Shown here one piece after another: positions 50,546 to 50,926 of a stretch of 50,926 nt of DNA (position 1 is its first letter; each line of letters starts with the position of its first letter). A program made the translations under genes and the position numbers. The notes under the pieces are model-generated. The model was not told the origin of the DNA. It worked only from the letters and a program-made list of their open reading frames with translations, and searched no databases. Source of the DNA: SPCO01 sp964427285 (GTDB lineage Bacteria > Chloroflexota > Limnocylindria > Limnocylindrales > CSP1-4). The DNA lies in assembly GCA_964427285.1 (NCBI GenBank), contig CAYRTS010000017.1, positions 1 to 50,926 of the forward strand, given 5' to 3'.

Positions 50546-50923
50546 TCAGTACGGCGGCTGCAACCCCGGGAACATCGGGAAGTCGCGGACGTTCAAGGTG
50601 GCCACGGTCCCGCCGAGCTCGATGGCCGTGGCCGCGATGATCAGGTCGACCACGCCGATGTGGTGCGTGAGCCGATATGGAGCGCCCAGGCGACCCGCGT
50701 GATCGGCGATGGACGTGGTGACATCGTGCCACGCGATCCGACCGATCAGGTCATCGATCCGATCGTCCTCACCCGACCTGGCTCCAACCCACAGCGCTGA
50801 TCGAATCACGACCGAGCTCCACAACGCTCCAGCGTCGGCCGCTTCTTCAAGAAAGCGCAGCGCCGGTTGCCGGTTGCGGCTCGCGTCGATCAGTACGTTG
50901 CTATCGAGGATCGACAGTGTCAC
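50546..50923 (-). CDS. PIN-domain protein, VapC-like, with an altered acidic residue
   Basis: Protein of 125 aa. The PIN fold is seen in ILDSNVLID (Asp7), GVVDLIIAATAIEL (Asp93) and TLNVRDF (Asp114). The acidic residue usual in the second motif (xxxEL-x2-G) is Ala43 in RSALWVG, so catalysis may be impaired or use Glu52 nearby. VapC toxins cleave RNA and pair with a VapB antitoxin. No antitoxin is seen, but only 3 bp remain before the window edge, so it could lie just outside, and the start (GTG 50923) could also be further upstream. The gene is convergent with ligD, with 9 bp between stops. Confidence 0.8.
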   Translation of the reverse strand: MTLSILDSNVLIDASRNRQPALRFLEEAADAGALWSSVVIRSALWVGARSGEDDRIDDLIGRIAWHDVTTSIADHAGRLGAPYRLTHHIGVVDLIIAATAIELGGTVATLNVRDFPMFPGLQPPY

Positions 50924-50926
50924 TGG

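Overview
This is a GC-rich bacterial scaffold, probably from a metagenome assembly: it holds one 100-base N gap flanked by an exact 55-bp duplication. No ribosomal marker is present. The high GC, the single-membrane style of secreted proteins (CAP domain with a Pro-Thr tail, short M23 hydrolase), leaderless TANNNT promoters and the gene mix suggest Chloroflexota (a Limnocylindria/Ellin6529-like lineage) or, less likely, an actinobacterium. That placement is inference. Nearly all sequence is coding, in short operons whose genes often overlap by 4 nt (ATGA, GTGA or TTGA).

Layout. 0.1-2.3 kb (minus): NYN-domain protein, membrane zinc ribbon and the cytochrome c assembly protein CcsB. 2.3-14.6 kb: housekeeping genes, namely NagD-like phosphatase, adenosine deaminase, a coiled-coil membrane protein, leucyl aminopeptidase, prepilin peptidase, an EnvC/M23 murein hydrolase, ADP-glucose pyrophosphorylase, and a coupled YbjN / membrane gluzincin / nicotinate phosphoribosyltransferase operon that carries the gap. 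14.8-24.1 kb: Nudix hydrolase with a MalK-type ATPase, tRNA-His, a CAP-domain secreted protein, a LolD/MacB-type exporter, BioY, a MITE-like inverted repeat and an M1-type peptidase. 24.2-27.4 kb: a GlcD-like flavoprotein, a DAO-family oxidase and a tiny CxC protein. 27.4-28 kb: non-coding repeats.

28-44.7 kb is a purine-catabolism island: guanine deaminase and a D-aminoacylase; then xdhA-xdhC-xdhB-uraD-uox-aceB, six genes joined by five successive 4-nt overlaps; then, on the minus strand, a DUF3830 protein, a hydantoinase/allantoinase-type amidohydrolase and an internally duplicated membrane protein; and HIU hydrolase (uraH) divergent from them. Together these would take guanine through xanthine, urate, HIU and OHCU to allantoin and probably allantoate. 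Malate synthase would feed allantoin-derived glyoxylate into central metabolism. The steps from allantoate to glyoxylate are not visible here.

45.4-50.9 kb is a non-homologous end-joining locus: a coiled-coil PD-(D/E)XK-like protein, Ku, LigD (domain order PE-LIG-POL), and a convergent PIN-domain protein that lacks one usual acidic residue.

Non-coding signals: nine genes have a TANNNT hexamer ending 6-9 nt before the start codon, which implies leaderless mRNAs. Two 110-bp intergenic elements (18161 and 27492) align without gaps at 70/110 identities and look like a dispersed family of unknown function. A 190-bp element at 22447 has perfect 14-bp terminal inverted repeats.
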